A stretch of 37,163 bases of DNA, taken from positions 1-37,163 of the forward strand of contig JAHDFR010000032.1 in NCBI GenBank assembly GCA_020628065.1, read 5' to 3'. The notes below the pieces were generated by a model. The model saw only the letters and a list, made by a program, of their open reading frames with translations. It was not told the origin of the DNA and did not search any database. Shown piece by piece: positions 18,312 through 26,025 of this stretch. A program made the translations under genes and the position numbers. Position 1 is the stretch's first letter; each line of letters starts with the position of its first letter. The DNA comes from Acidimicrobiales bacterium. Lineage in GTDB: Bacteria > Actinomycetota > Acidimicrobiia > Acidimicrobiales > SZUA-35.

Positions 18312-19664
18312 TTACTTCAGGGCCCCGGAGCCCAACTCGATCAACTGAATCCATGTGCGCCCCGGGGTGAGTTCGATGACGTTTCCGTCGTTGTCAGTCA
18401 GAGTGGCCACGCTGGCCATGGTCGGTCTTGTCCAACGACCTTGGATGCGCTGCCCTTCCGAGAACACGGTCACCGGACCGGAACCGACAAAGACCGACTC
18501 CGGCACCTCTCCGCCAGCCGAGTCGACCATCCCGGTGGCAACTCGATCAAGCTCGACGACCACGACGTTGGCCGCGCTGACAGGCAGGCCTGAGACCAGG
18601 TCATGTCGTCGGCCGCGCTGATAGCGAATCCAGCTGTCGTCTTCCCAGACCCAGCGGACAGGCGAAGCCGGGTAGGCAATGGCAAATTCAGGCGTGCCTT
18701 CACCGATGGTGAGTGATCCGCCGGACTCTTCTGATCCAGTTGGGGGATCGGGCTCGTTCAGCCGGTAGGCGAACTGGGCCGGAGGGGCACCGCCGTCGGC
18801 TGAAGCCCAGTGGGGCGCGGTGTCGGTGTACACGTTTGATGGCGCCGACCTTGTCTCGTCCCGCCAGTAGCCCGACGATGAGCTGTAGCTACGATTTCGG
18901 ATCGTCTCCTGCCGCTTGATGATCATCTCAGTGATGTCATTGGCCCCGGAGTACATATACAACGGTGAGCCCAGGCTGGACACTAGGGCGACATCGGAGG
19001 TGCGACCGGAACGGACGGGCCCGACGATCGAAGCGGTGGAGTGGAAGATAGCGGCGAAACGAGTTACGCCTCCCTCAACCTCTTCTTCGATCACGATGTC
19101 GGCGGCATTCAGTCCGGTCTGGGGACCGGCAGCCGGGCCGTTGTCGATCTTCACCACGGCCGCCGGGCGATCCGGCACGACACCGGGCAGACCGGTCAAT
19201 GGCATGACGTCCGATGGCAACTGTGGAGGTGATGCCACCGGTTCAGCTACCTGATCGTTCGGGTCGAGGTCACCAAGCACACCGCGATAGATGTTTTCCG
19301 GGTCGCCGCCGGCGGGTCCCGGGATGGTGGTTACCGGTGGAAGACCGCTGCCGGCCGTTGTCGGCGGCGTCGACGTACCCCCAGAGTCATCTCCGTCGGC
19401 GGTGTCTCCGACGTCGCTGTCACCGGCGGATGCCACGTTTGATTCGTCCGGTTCGGCCGGTGCCTCCTGCGAAGCCAAGGCTCCCTGGTCTGTGTCGTCA
19501 CCGCTGCAGGCAGGCAGGGCAACCATGAGCACCGTCAGCACAGCCCACAGGCCAACGCCAGAACCGCGTACACCAATACCACCAAGACCAGGGCCATTTA
19601 GGCGTAGGCGTTGTGCCGGGTCGACACCCGATAGCCGGACCGCTGTCCTCATTTGACTGAACAC
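18312..19664 (-). CDS. DUF3048 (YerB-like) lipoprotein, paralogue 2
   Basis: The 450-residue protein shares long blocks with the downstream paralogue: PLTGLPGVVPDRPAAVVKID, an identical DIVIEEEVEGGVTRFAA segment, the APSNVYTDTAPHWASA region and an ELTPGRTWIQLI C-terminus. A lipobox LPAC follows a hydrophobic stretch, but the N-terminal region before it is about 40 residues, longer than usual. The start at GTG 19664 or ATG 19652 may thus not be the real one. The mature N-terminus is an acidic Ser/Thr linker. It is probably the first gene of a three-gene lipoprotein operon. No function can be assigned beyond an envelope-located family. Confidence 0.86.
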   Translation of the reverse strand: MFSQMRTAVRLSGVDPAQRLRLNGPGLGGIGVRGSGVGLWAVLTVLMVALPACSGDDTDQGALASQEAPAEPDESNVASAGDSDVGDTADGDDSGGTSTPPTTAGSGLPPVTTIPGPAGGDPENIYRGVLGDLDPNDQVAEPVASPPQLPSDVMPLTGLPGVVPDRPAAVVKIDNGPAAGPQTGLNAADIVIEEEVEGGVTRFAAIFHSTASIVGPVRSGRTSDVALVSSLGSPLYMYSGANDITEMIIKRQETIRNRSYSSSSGYWRDETRSAPSNVYTDTAPHWASADGGAPPAQFAYRLNEPDPPTGSEESGGSLTIGEGTPEFAIAYPASPVRWVWEDDSWIRYQRGRRHDLVSGLPVSAANVVVVELDRVATGMVDSAGGEVPESVFVGSGPVTVFSEGQRIQGRWTRPTMASVATLTDNDGNVIELTPGRTWIQLIELGSGALK

Positions 19665-19738
19665 AGCAGACCAGTCGGCCTGGGCTCGTCAGGTATAAGC
19701 CGTTGGTCCTAGGTCACGTTTCAAGCCGCAGCGCAGGA

Positions 19739-19761
19739 CTCCCAGCACGGGGATGCTGGAG
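19739..19761 (-). terminator. Possible terminator hairpin after the GntR gene
   Basis: On the minus strand, CTCCAGCA and TGCTGGGAG can pair with one bulged G around a short loop, starting two bases after the GntR stop. There is no U-run after it, so it may be a weak or Rho-assisted terminator, or only an mRNA-end structure. Confidence 0.3.
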
Positions 19762-19762
19762 A

Positions 19763-20518
19763 TTAGGGGTCGGCGACCAGCCTGAGGGTCGGCGATGAGG
19801 CCGCGCTGGTGTCCCCCGAGCCTGTGAGGCTCACTACGAACTCCGTCAAATGGCCGGGAAAGACGTGCTCGGCCATGAGAATCGGCTTGTCATGGCGGTC
19901 AAAGGTTGTTCGTCGAACAACCAGGGCCGCTGCCCCGGTAGGCACATCGAGCAGTTTGCTGTCTTCGGGTGAAACCGGCTCGGCCGAAATGCTCTGCGAC
20001 GCCGTCTTGGCCTCGACCGGCAAGAGATCATAGAAGCTCGATCGGGACACGTCTTGCAGGGTCACCTCGGCGGCCAGGCTTTCGCTGCACCAGACAGTAA
20101 CTCTGGCAAAGGGCCGATCATCGACACGGCTGATGCGACGAACTTCGAGTACTCGCTCACCCAGCGTGGTGGCTACGTCGGCAGCAGTGACAGCGTCTTC
20201 TGCCTCTATGAACCGGAAGTCGAGAATGTGCCTCTCGTGGGTACGACCGACACGGGCCAGTTGACTCTCAATCGACTGAAGTGACTCCAGTGATTGACTG
20301 AGCAGTTGTCCGGACACGATCCATCCGAATCCTTGGCGTGACTCGACCAACCCCTCGTCCCGCAGCAACTCGAGAGCCTTTCTGACGGTGACTCGGCTGG
20401 CGTCGTGGTCCCGACCGAGGTTGGCTTCTGAGGGCAGGACCTGTCCCGGCCCGAATGCCCCGAGCTTTATCTGGCCTCGAATCGCTTCGGCTATCTCTCT
20501 GTAGCGAATCTTGCGCAG
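19763..20518 (-). CDS. GntR/HutC-family regulator (HTH + UTRA), CTG start
   Basis: Conventional starts give only a fragment beginning at TTG 20368, which lacks half of the DNA-binding domain. Upstream, the same frame stays open for 50 more codons and encodes a normal GntR winged helix: YREIAEAIRGQI, LPSEANLGRD and SRVTVRKALELLRDEGL. No ATG, GTG or TTG exists there before the in-frame TAG. A CTG at 20518 has an ideal AGGAG six bases upstream (20525-20529), so I take CTG as the start, giving 251 residues. The UTRA ligand-binding domain spans about 95-245, with typical motifs VLEVRRISRVDDRPFA and ALVVRRTTFD. It is divergent from aconitase and could regulate it; the effector is unknown. Confidence 0.85.
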   Translation of the reverse strand: MRKIRYREIAEAIRGQIKLGAFGPGQVLPSEANLGRDHDASRVTVRKALELLRDEGLVESRQGFGWIVSGQLLSQSLESLQSIESQLARVGRTHERHILDFRFIEAEDAVTAADVATTLGERVLEVRRISRVDDRPFARVTVWCSESLAAEVTLQDVSRSSFYDLLPVEAKTASQSISAEPVSPEDSKLLDVPTGAAALVVRRTTFDRHDKPILMAEHVFPGHLTEFVVSLTGSGDTSAASSPTLRLVADP

Positions 20519-20653
20519 TGTCTACTCCTGGCGTGAGGGTCCTACCGGCGACATGACCTCATCCGATAGGTTCTATATGACGAGTAAAGCGTGAACTTTG
20601 GAGCTGTTGGTGGCAATAACTCCAATCGAGACCGCCATCATCCACCAACCTTG

Positions 20654-20707
20654 ACTTGTATTGTACTTGTATTTCAAGCGTTGACGTGATGTACTATATT
20701 TGTATCA
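20654..20707. promoter_or_regulatory. AT-rich operator/promoter region between GntR gene and acn
   Basis: The middle of the 249-base divergent region is far more AT-rich than its surroundings. ACTTGTATT occurs exactly twice, at 20654-20662 and 20665-20673, one helical turn apart, and a related ATTTGTATC lies at 20698-20706. A further imperfect inverted repeat with TGAT and ATCA ends spans 20687-20707. TTGACT at 20651 and TTGACG at 20681 could be -35 elements, and TACTATAT at 20692-20699 a -10. The repeats are candidate binding sites for the neighbouring GntR-type protein. The exact promoter is not resolved. Confidence 0.5.
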
Positions 20708-20767
20708 GAACCGTACTCTCGTTATCGAAACCGCGCCGACGGCCGTTGGCGCCCAGAGGAGATGAAG

Positions 20768-23074
20768 ATGGCAGATAACAACCAACCCCGCACCACCGTT
20801 GGACCCGAGACCCCGATCGAGCTCATCAACTCCGTTTACGCCACGCTCGACGAGCGGATCGGCGCATTCCGCACCCGCATGGGACGGCCTCTCACCCTGG
20901 CCGAAAAAATCCTGGCCAACCACTTGGACGACGCCAATGCCGAGGTCGAGCGAGGCATCAGCTACGTCGACTTCCGACCCGATCGAGTGGCCATGCAGGA
21001 CGCTACCGCTCAGATGGCATGGCTTCAGTTCATGACGGCCGGCCTACCCAGCGTTGCCGTTCCGACCACCACCCATTGCGACCATCTCATTCAGGCCCGC
21101 GAGGACGGCAAGAAAGATCTCTTGGCCGCCCTCGACAACAACAACGAGGTCTTTGACTTTCTGGAATCGGTCTGCGCCAAATACGGTGCCGGATTCTGGA
21201 AGCCCGGCAGTGGCATCATTCACCAAGTCGTACTTGAGAACTACGCCTTTCCCGGCGGAATGATGATTGGCACCGACAGCCACACCCCCAACGCCGGCGG
21301 CCTCGGCATGATCGCCATCGGCGTCGGCGGTGCTGACGCAGTGGACGTCATGACCGGCTTCCCCTGGAACGTGCGGTGGCCGAAGATGATCGGCGTCCAC
21401 CTCACCGGTGAGCTCAACGGATGGACCGCCCCGAAAGACGTCATTCTCAAAGTGGCCGAGATTCTGACCGTGAAGGGCGGAACCGGCGCCATCGTCGAGT
21501 ACTTCGGCCCTGGCGCCAACGCCATCAGCGCCACCGGCAAAGCCACCATCTGCAACATGGGCGCTGAAATCGGAGCCACCACCAGCATCTTCGGCTACGA
21601 CGACGCCAGCGCCCGGTACCTCAAGGCCACCGGCCGGGAAGCAACCGCCGACGCCGCCAACGCCGTAGCCCATCACCTGCGCTCCGATGACGAGGTCCTG
21701 GCCGACCCGGCCAGCTACTACGACCGGGTTATCGAAATCAATCTTTCCGAGCTGACCCCTCACATCAACGGGCCCCACACCCCCGACCTGGCCCGCGAGG
21801 TATCGGCCCTCGGAGACGAAGCCCGCCAGAACGACTGGCCCCTCGAAATCAGTGCCGCCCTCATCGGGAGCTGCACCAACTCGTCGTATGAAGACATCAC
21901 CCGAGCGGCTTCGATCGCCCGCCAGGCAGCGGCCGAGGGGCTCAAAGCCAAGACAAAGCTGATGATCACACCCGGATCCGAACAGGTGCGGGCCACCATC
22001 GAACGTGACGGCCTACTGGCCGACTTTGAGGCTTTGGGAGCCACGGTGCTGGCCAATGCCTGCGGGCCGTGCATCGGTCAGTGGGATCGCTCGGCCGAGC
22101 GTGAGCCCGGAACGAAGAACTCGATCGTCACCTCCTACAACCGGAACTTCCCTAAGCGCAATGACGGCGACGCCGCCACCCTGGCCTTTGTAACCTCACC
22201 GGAGACGGTAATGGCATTGGCCCTGGCCGGAACACTCGACTTCGACCCCATCAACGGCACTCTTGAAACCGAGGACGGCCGTCAGGTCAAGCTCAACACC
22301 CCTGAAGGCATTGAACTACCGGCGCAGGGCTTCGACGAAGGGGAGAGCGGCTTCATCGCTCCCCCGGAGGACGCTTCCGGTATTGACATCAAAGTCAGCC
22401 CAACGTCGGACCGCCTTCAGGTGCTGGCGCCCTTCCCCGCCTGGGATGGCAACGACTTCGCCGACCTTCCCATCGGCGTCAAAGCCAAAGGCAAGTTCAC
22501 CACCGACCACATCTCCATGGCCGGCCCTTGGCTCAAGTACCGAGGCCACCTGGAGAACATCTCCGGCAACCTGTACCTGGGAGCGGTCAACGCCTTCCAC
22601 GACGACGAAGTCGTCGGCATGGGCAAGAACCAACTGACAGGTGAGCGCATGAGTTACCCCGACTTGGCCAAGGCCTACCACGAGGCAGGCCAGCCGTGGG
22701 CCGTCATTGGCGACGAGAACATGGGAGAAGGGTCGTCTCGTGAGCACGCCGCCATGGAGCCCCGCTTCCGGGGCGTGACACTCATCATCGCCCGCTCGTT
22801 CGCCCGCATCCACGAAACCAACCTTAAGAAGCAGGGAATCATCCCGGTCACCTTCGCCGACCCGGCGGACTACGACAAGATCGGAGAGGACGACCGTCTC
22901 GGCACCCGCGGGTTGGCCGACCTCACTCCCGGTCAGCCGTTGACCATCACCGTGACCAAGCCTGGCGGCGAAACATGGGAGTTCGCCGGCAACCACACCT
23001 TCAGCCACGATCAGATCGAGTGGTTCAAGGCTGGCTCCGCGCTGGCAGTGATTCGCCAGCAGGTTGACGCCTAG
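20768..23074 (+). CDS. acn: Aconitate hydratase, mitochondrial-type
   Basis: Aconitase interconverts citrate and isocitrate in the TCA cycle using a [4Fe-4S] cluster. The 768-residue protein has the cluster cysteines in GSCTNSS and in [11 protein letters not shown], and the swivel domain follows from about residue 560 with [10 protein letters not shown], which contains the substrate-binding Ser-Arg. Early blocks such as [15 protein letters not shown] are also intact. Its length and DHLIQA and [11 protein letters not shown] segments match the mitochondrial-type aconitase rather than the longer AcnA type usual in actinobacteria. GAGGAG at 20756-20761 sits six bases before the ATG at 20768 and abuts the ATG at 20762, so 20768 is the start. 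Divergent from a GntR regulator. Confidence 0.95.
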   Translation: MADNNQPRTTVGPETPIELINSVYATLDERIGAFRTRMGRPLTLAEKILANHLDDANAEVERGISYVDFRPDRVAMQDATAQMAWLQFMTAGLPSVAVPTTTHCDHLIQAREDGKKDLLAALDNNNEVFDFLESVCAKYGAGFWKPGSGIIHQVVLENYAFPGGMMIGTDSHTPNAGGLGMIAIGVGGADAVDVMTGFPWNVRWPKMIGVHLTGELNGWTAPKDVILKVAEILTVKGGTGAIVEYFGPGANAISATGKATICNMGAEIGATTSIFGYDDASARYLKATGREATADAANAVAHHLRSDDEVLADPASYYDRVIEINLSELTPHINGPHTPDLAREVSALGDEARQNDWPLEISAALIGSCTNSSYEDITRAASIARQAAAEGLKAKTKLMITPGSEQVRATIERDGLLADFEALGATVLANACGPCIGQWDRSAEREPGTKNSIVTSYNRNFPKRNDGDAATLAFVTSPETVMALALAGTLDFDPINGTLETEDGRQVKLNTPEGIELPAQGFDEGESGFIAPPEDASGIDIKVSPTSDRLQVLAPFPAWDGNDFADLPIGVKAKGKFTTDHISMAGPWLKYRGHLENISGNLYLGAVNAFHDDEVVGMGKNQLTGERMSYPDLAKAYHEAGQPWAVIGDENMGEGSSREHAAMEPRFRGVTLIIARSFARIHETNLKKQGIIPVTFADPADYDKIGEDDRLGTRGLADLTPGQPLTITVTKPGGETWEFAGNHTFSHDQIEWFKAGSALAVIRQQVDA

Positions 23075-23237
23075 TTAACAGCGGGCAGATGTAGTTCGAT
23101 CAGCCGAGCGGCGTCGGCTCCGATCCATGCGGAGCACGGCGTCGACTCGGCGCGTTCGGGCTTGAAGAAGCCGCTCTGCAGACCACCCGACAATTCGGCT
23201 CTGACATCCGCCGGATGGTTACGTCCCCAGCATGTCG

Positions 23238-24632
23238 CTAGTCGGCGTCAGACGGAACGTGCCCGGGGGGAAAGGTGAGCGCCAGTTCGGCGTCACTTGG
23301 GCTGCGTGGCCTTCTTGCCTGCTCCGGAAGTAGGTCGGAGATTCGCTCCATCAGATCGGCGGTAGCGACCTCCACGTCCTCCTCGGGAAAGAAGGGCTCT
23401 CCAACCACGATGTCAACCTTGGGCGGATCGGCCAGATTGAGCAAATACGGCACCCGAGATGAGCGGGGCCAGGCCTTCTCCGTGCCCCAAATTCCGACCG
23501 GCACCAACGGTGTACCAGTGGACAACGCCAGGCGTACTGCCCCGTAACGCCCCTTCAAGACCGGATCAAAGAACTGATGGCCGCGGGGAATCGTCCCTTG
23601 GGGGAAGACGGCGATCAACTCACCGCCTTGCAACGCTCGGGCGGCTTCGAGCATGGGGGTTTCGCTTCCGCTCCCCCGGTCGACTCTTATCGCTCCCAGA
23701 GCCGTTGCCAGCTGTCCGACAACTGGGGCGTCGGTTACTTCCTTCTTGGCCAAGAACCGGGCCGGGCGTCCCCGCTGATTGGACAGGAAGGACACAACCA
23801 ACGGATCCAGGTAGCTTCGATGGTTGCTGGCCAGAATGGCGGCGCCCGACTCTGGAAGGTTCTCAGCGCCGCAGATCCGCATGTCGATCCAAGGGAACAA
23901 CTCTTCGCGGGCCAGCATCGCCATCGCCCTTTGCGGTTCCAGGCCAATCGGTTTCGGAACGCCCGGCGGGGCGTTAAACCAAGACACCTCCCAACCTCGG
24001 GCTTTGGCGTAGGCGAACAGCCGAGGGTCGGGGTTCACGGCGACAGGATTACCAACATTCGACAACATGGGGATGTCAAAGAAGCTGTCGGAGTACGCGT
24101 AGCTCTGGTCCAGGTCGACCATGTTCGCTCGGGCCCAGACGTTTACCGACCGCGCTTTGCCTTGGGACCAAACGAACTCGCCGTCAATCGTGCCGTCGAA
24201 AGCGTCATCGTCACCAACCCGGTAGCGGGTGGCGAGAACGTCGTCGAACCCGACGATGTCGGCAAAGGGCTTGACCAGCTGATACGGCGTCGTGGTGGCC
24301 AGCACAACCTTGCGACCGGCCGCTTTGTGTTCGTCGATAGTAATCCGGGCGAAGGGCTCTATGAGCCCGGCCAGCGTTGGAGCCAAATCGATGGCGGCAT
24401 CGTGCACCTTGTCGACCGGCCAGCCCTTGGCCCCTCGGACTCCCTGCCGCGTGAGCAGAATCGACGGCAGATTTTCTCCGAAGATGTCAAAGATTTTGAA
24501 CGCAATTCCCTCACCTGGGATTGGATCACCCGGAAGCAAACCGTGGTGCCGCAAGGCCTTGGACAGCGTCGGTCCGCTGGCGCCTAACAGCAGCGTTCGG
24601 TCAAGGTCGAAAAAGGCGGCCGACTCGGTCAT
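23238..24632 (-). CDS. Bifunctional HAD-IB hydrolase / 1-acylglycerol-3-phosphate acyltransferase
   Basis: The 464-residue protein combines an N-terminal HAD-IB phosphatase domain (about 1-220) with a C-terminal PlsC acyltransferase (about 235-430). HAD motif I is intact (D9, D11 in FDLDRTL), motif II is in VVLATTTPYQL near 109-119 and motif IV is D182/D186 in YSDSFFDIP. The acyltransferase HX4D is H271 to D276 in SNHRSYLDP, and the phosphate-binding motif is FPQGT at 343-347 with Gln for the usual Glu. The architecture matches mycobacterial PlsC of the Rv2483c type. Phosphatidic acid synthesis is the family role; what the HAD half dephosphorylates is unknown. The ATG overlaps the TGA of a short upstream frame, and a 6C-like RNA lies upstream. 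Confidence 0.92.
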   Translation of the reverse strand: MTESAAFFDLDRTLLLGASGPTLSKALRHHGLLPGDPIPGEGIAFKIFDIFGENLPSILLTRQGVRGAKGWPVDKVHDAAIDLAPTLAGLIEPFARITIDEHKAAGRKVVLATTTPYQLVKPFADIVGFDDVLATRYRVGDDDAFDGTIDGEFVWSQGKARSVNVWARANMVDLDQSYAYSDSFFDIPMLSNVGNPVAVNPDPRLFAYAKARGWEVSWFNAPPGVPKPIGLEPQRAMAMLAREELFPWIDMRICGAENLPESGAAILASNHRSYLDPLVVSFLSNQRGRPARFLAKKEVTDAPVVGQLATALGAIRVDRGSGSETPMLEAARALQGGELIAVFPQGTIPRGHQFFDPVLKGRYGAVRLALSTGTPLVPVGIWGTEKAWPRSSRVPYLLNLADPPKVDIVVGEPFFPEEDVEVATADLMERISDLLPEQARRPRSPSDAELALTFPPGHVPSDAD

Positions 24633-24649
24633 TTGCTGTGGCTCGTCAT
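24629..24649 (-). promoter_or_regulatory. Six-codon upstream ORF coupled to the acyltransferase start
   Basis: AGGAG at 24658-24662 lies eight bases before an ATG at 24649 that opens a frame encoding only MTSHSK; its TGA overlaps the ATG of the bifunctional gene (ATGA). The main ATG has no ribosome site of its own, so initiation probably depends on ribosomes arriving from this mini-frame or from a longer frame in the same register beginning at GTG 24789. Confidence 0.5.
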
Positions 24650-24797
24650 TGGTCGTTCTCCTGTCCGACGCTTACGCGGTGGTGTCGGCTTGTTCGCCGG
24701 CCGCCGAGTCGGATACTCGCAGTCTAGATGGCGGTGCATCACGGCGATGAGTGACGTCGGGCCATTGTCGACGTCCGAGACTGTGATCACAGGGCGG

Positions 24798-24834
24798 AAA
24801 ACGATGAAACCGGCCGCCTTAGGCGGCCGGTTTC
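24798..24834 (-). terminator. Intrinsic terminator of the 6C-like RNA
   Basis: A perfect 13-bp stem (GAAACCGGCCGCC with GGCGGCCGGTTTC, loop of three bases) spans 24806-24834. On the minus strand it is followed by ATCGTTTT. The plus strand also ends in TTTCTTT, so it may work in both directions. It lies just downstream of the two C-rich hairpins. Confidence 0.85.
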
Positions 24835-24920
24835 TTTCGAGAGATGCTCGGATTCTGAAGGGGGGACACAAATCCGAGCGTCGAACCTGATCTGGAGGGG
24901 GAACCAGCAAGTTCGATCTG
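24798..24920 (-). ncRNA. 6C-like small RNA
   Basis: On the minus strand two stem-loops with C-rich loops precede a strong terminator, the defining layout of the actinobacterial 6C RNA family (B11 in Mycobacterium tuberculosis). Hairpin 1 has outer stem TCGAAC/GTTCGA (24911-24916 with 24881-24886) and inner stem CTGG/CCAG around a loop with five consecutive C. Hairpin 2 has stem CTCGGATT/AATCCGAG (24871-24878 with 24847-24854) and a loop with exactly six C. A promoter with TTGAAA and TACAAT places the 5' end near 24920, giving about 120 bases. Known family members are thought to pair with target mRNAs through the C-loops. The next gene downstream on the strand has a HAD-IB domain; from memory, the mycobacterial RNA also lies beside a HAD-IB gene. 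The transcript ends are inferred. Confidence 0.85.
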
Positions 24921-24926
24921 AAGACC

Positions 24927-24956
24927 ATTGTAAGCGACCCAGGGGTCATCTTTCAA
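24927..24956 (-). promoter_or_regulatory. Promoter of the 6C-like RNA
   Basis: On the minus strand, TTGAAA (24951-24956) is separated by 18 bases from TACAAT (24927-24932), a good match to the housekeeping sigma consensus. Transcription would start about seven bases downstream, near 24920, immediately before hairpin 1. Confidence 0.65.
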
Positions 24957-25038
24957 CCAATTACCTTAGATATCAACCATCGGAAAAAAAGATCGATCAT
25001 TGCCATCTACCACTAGATCTGTGCCATCATTGATCGCG

Positions 25039-25956
25039 ATGGACCTACGGCAACTACAGGCGTTTCTGGCTGTTGTGGAACACGGCGGCTTCACGGCAGC
25101 GGCCAGAGCCACCCACACCGTACAGTCCAACATCTCAACCCACGTAGCCCGGCTGGAACGCGAGTTGGAAACAACCCTTATCGATCGCGCTACCGGCAAA
25201 CCGACCGAAGAGGGCGCCGCCGTCCTCACCAGGGTCCGCCGAATTCAAACCGAGCTGGCTTCACTACAAGCCGATGTGTCATCGCTACGCGGCTCGCCGA
25301 GAGGCACCGTACGGCTCGGCATCATCGGCACGACCGCCCGCTGGCTCACTCCCCTGCTGGTCGATCGTGTTGCCGTGGACTGCCCGGACATAGACCTGGT
25401 GATTTCGGATGCCACCACCCGGTCCACGGAGCTAGGCCTACTCGGAGGTGAGCTTGATCTTGGTGTGGTGGGGCTACCGGTGGACGATCCGGAAATTCGA
25501 ACGACCACGTTGTTCGATGAGGATCAGGTCGTAATCGGCCCGGCCGACCACCCACTTACGGCGTCGAATGAGCCGGTATCGCTGGCAGAGCTGGCCCGCC
25601 ATCCGCTGCTACTTGCGGCCCCGGGCACATCGTTTCGCCAAGAGATCGACGAGACGTTCCGAGCTCGAGGTCTGCAGCCCAAGGCGAAAGTCGAGATTGA
25701 CGGTCTACGTCTCCTGGCGTCTCTCGCATTCCAGGGATTCGGGGTGGCCATTTTGCCGGCCACCGCCGCCCCCAGCTGGGTCGGCGGAAGTTGGGCTCGA
25801 GTACCCGTCGACGGGTTATCACGCCGCACTGTAGGTCTTGCCGTTCGCCGTCGCGGGATGCCGACCGTCGCTGCTCAAGCCATCGTGAACACCATTCGTG
25901 AGGTGATTCTTGAGCACGCCCCCGAGGTTCCCGGCCTCCACGTCGTCGGAGCCTGA
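25039..25956 (+). CDS. LysR family transcriptional regulator
   Basis: The 305-residue protein starts with a LysR winged helix-turn-helix at residues 1-60 (MDLRQLQAFLAVVEHGGFTAAARATHTVQSN is spread over the first helices). A linker helix and a type 2 periplasmic-binding-like effector domain from about 85 follow, with GTVRLGIIGT as its first strand. The ATG at 25039 gives the standard LysR N-terminus; the frame is open from 25000 but adds no recognisable sequence. It lies 69 bases upstream of the carboxyltransferase gene on the same strand. LysR proteins often control neighbouring genes, but no effector can be inferred here. The upstream region contains a run of A and a GATCGATC palindrome. Confidence 0.93.
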   Translation: MDLRQLQAFLAVVEHGGFTAAARATHTVQSNISTHVARLERELETTLIDRATGKPTEEGAAVLTRVRRIQTELASLQADVSSLRGSPRGTVRLGIIGTTARWLTPLLVDRVAVDCPDIDLVISDATTRSTELGLLGGELDLGVVGLPVDDPEIRTTTLFDEDQVVIGPADHPLTASNEPVSLAELARHPLLLAAPGTSFRQEIDETFRARGLQPKAKVEIDGLRLLASLAFQGFGVAILPATAAPSWVGGSWARVPVDGLSRRTVGLAVRRRGMPTVAAQAIVNTIREVILEHAPEVPGLHVVGA

Positions 25957-26008
25957 GAACCAGCGGCCGACGCGCTCGAACTCCCGCTACCGACACGGCG
26001 ACGCGGGC

Positions 26009-26025
26009 GCTAACGTTAGCTCACG
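26009..26025 (+). promoter_or_regulatory. Palindrome and -10-like element at the carboxyltransferase start
   Basis: GCTAACGTTAGC at 26009-26020 is a perfect 12-base palindrome. It contains TAACGT (26011-26016), which fits the actinobacterial TANNNT -10 pattern and lies nine bases before the ATG. With no ribosome site present, the gene may be leaderless, and the palindrome may be a regulator site overlapping the promoter. Confidence 0.4.

Noticed and set aside
19540-19610. A hydrophobic short frame starting at an ATG within the DUF3048 paralogue 2 signal region
   Set aside because: It is out of frame with the gene, only about 20 codons long, and reflects the GC-rich signal-peptide codons read in a shifted frame.
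23577-24587. A 336-codon plus-strand open frame
   Set aside because: It lies antisense to the HAD/acyltransferase gene, whose catalytic motifs are intact; the product shows no domain.
24629-24949. A 106-codon minus-strand frame spanning the 6C RNA
   Set aside because: It runs through two RNA hairpins and a terminator, which explain the sequence better; only its 3' end may be translated as a leader.
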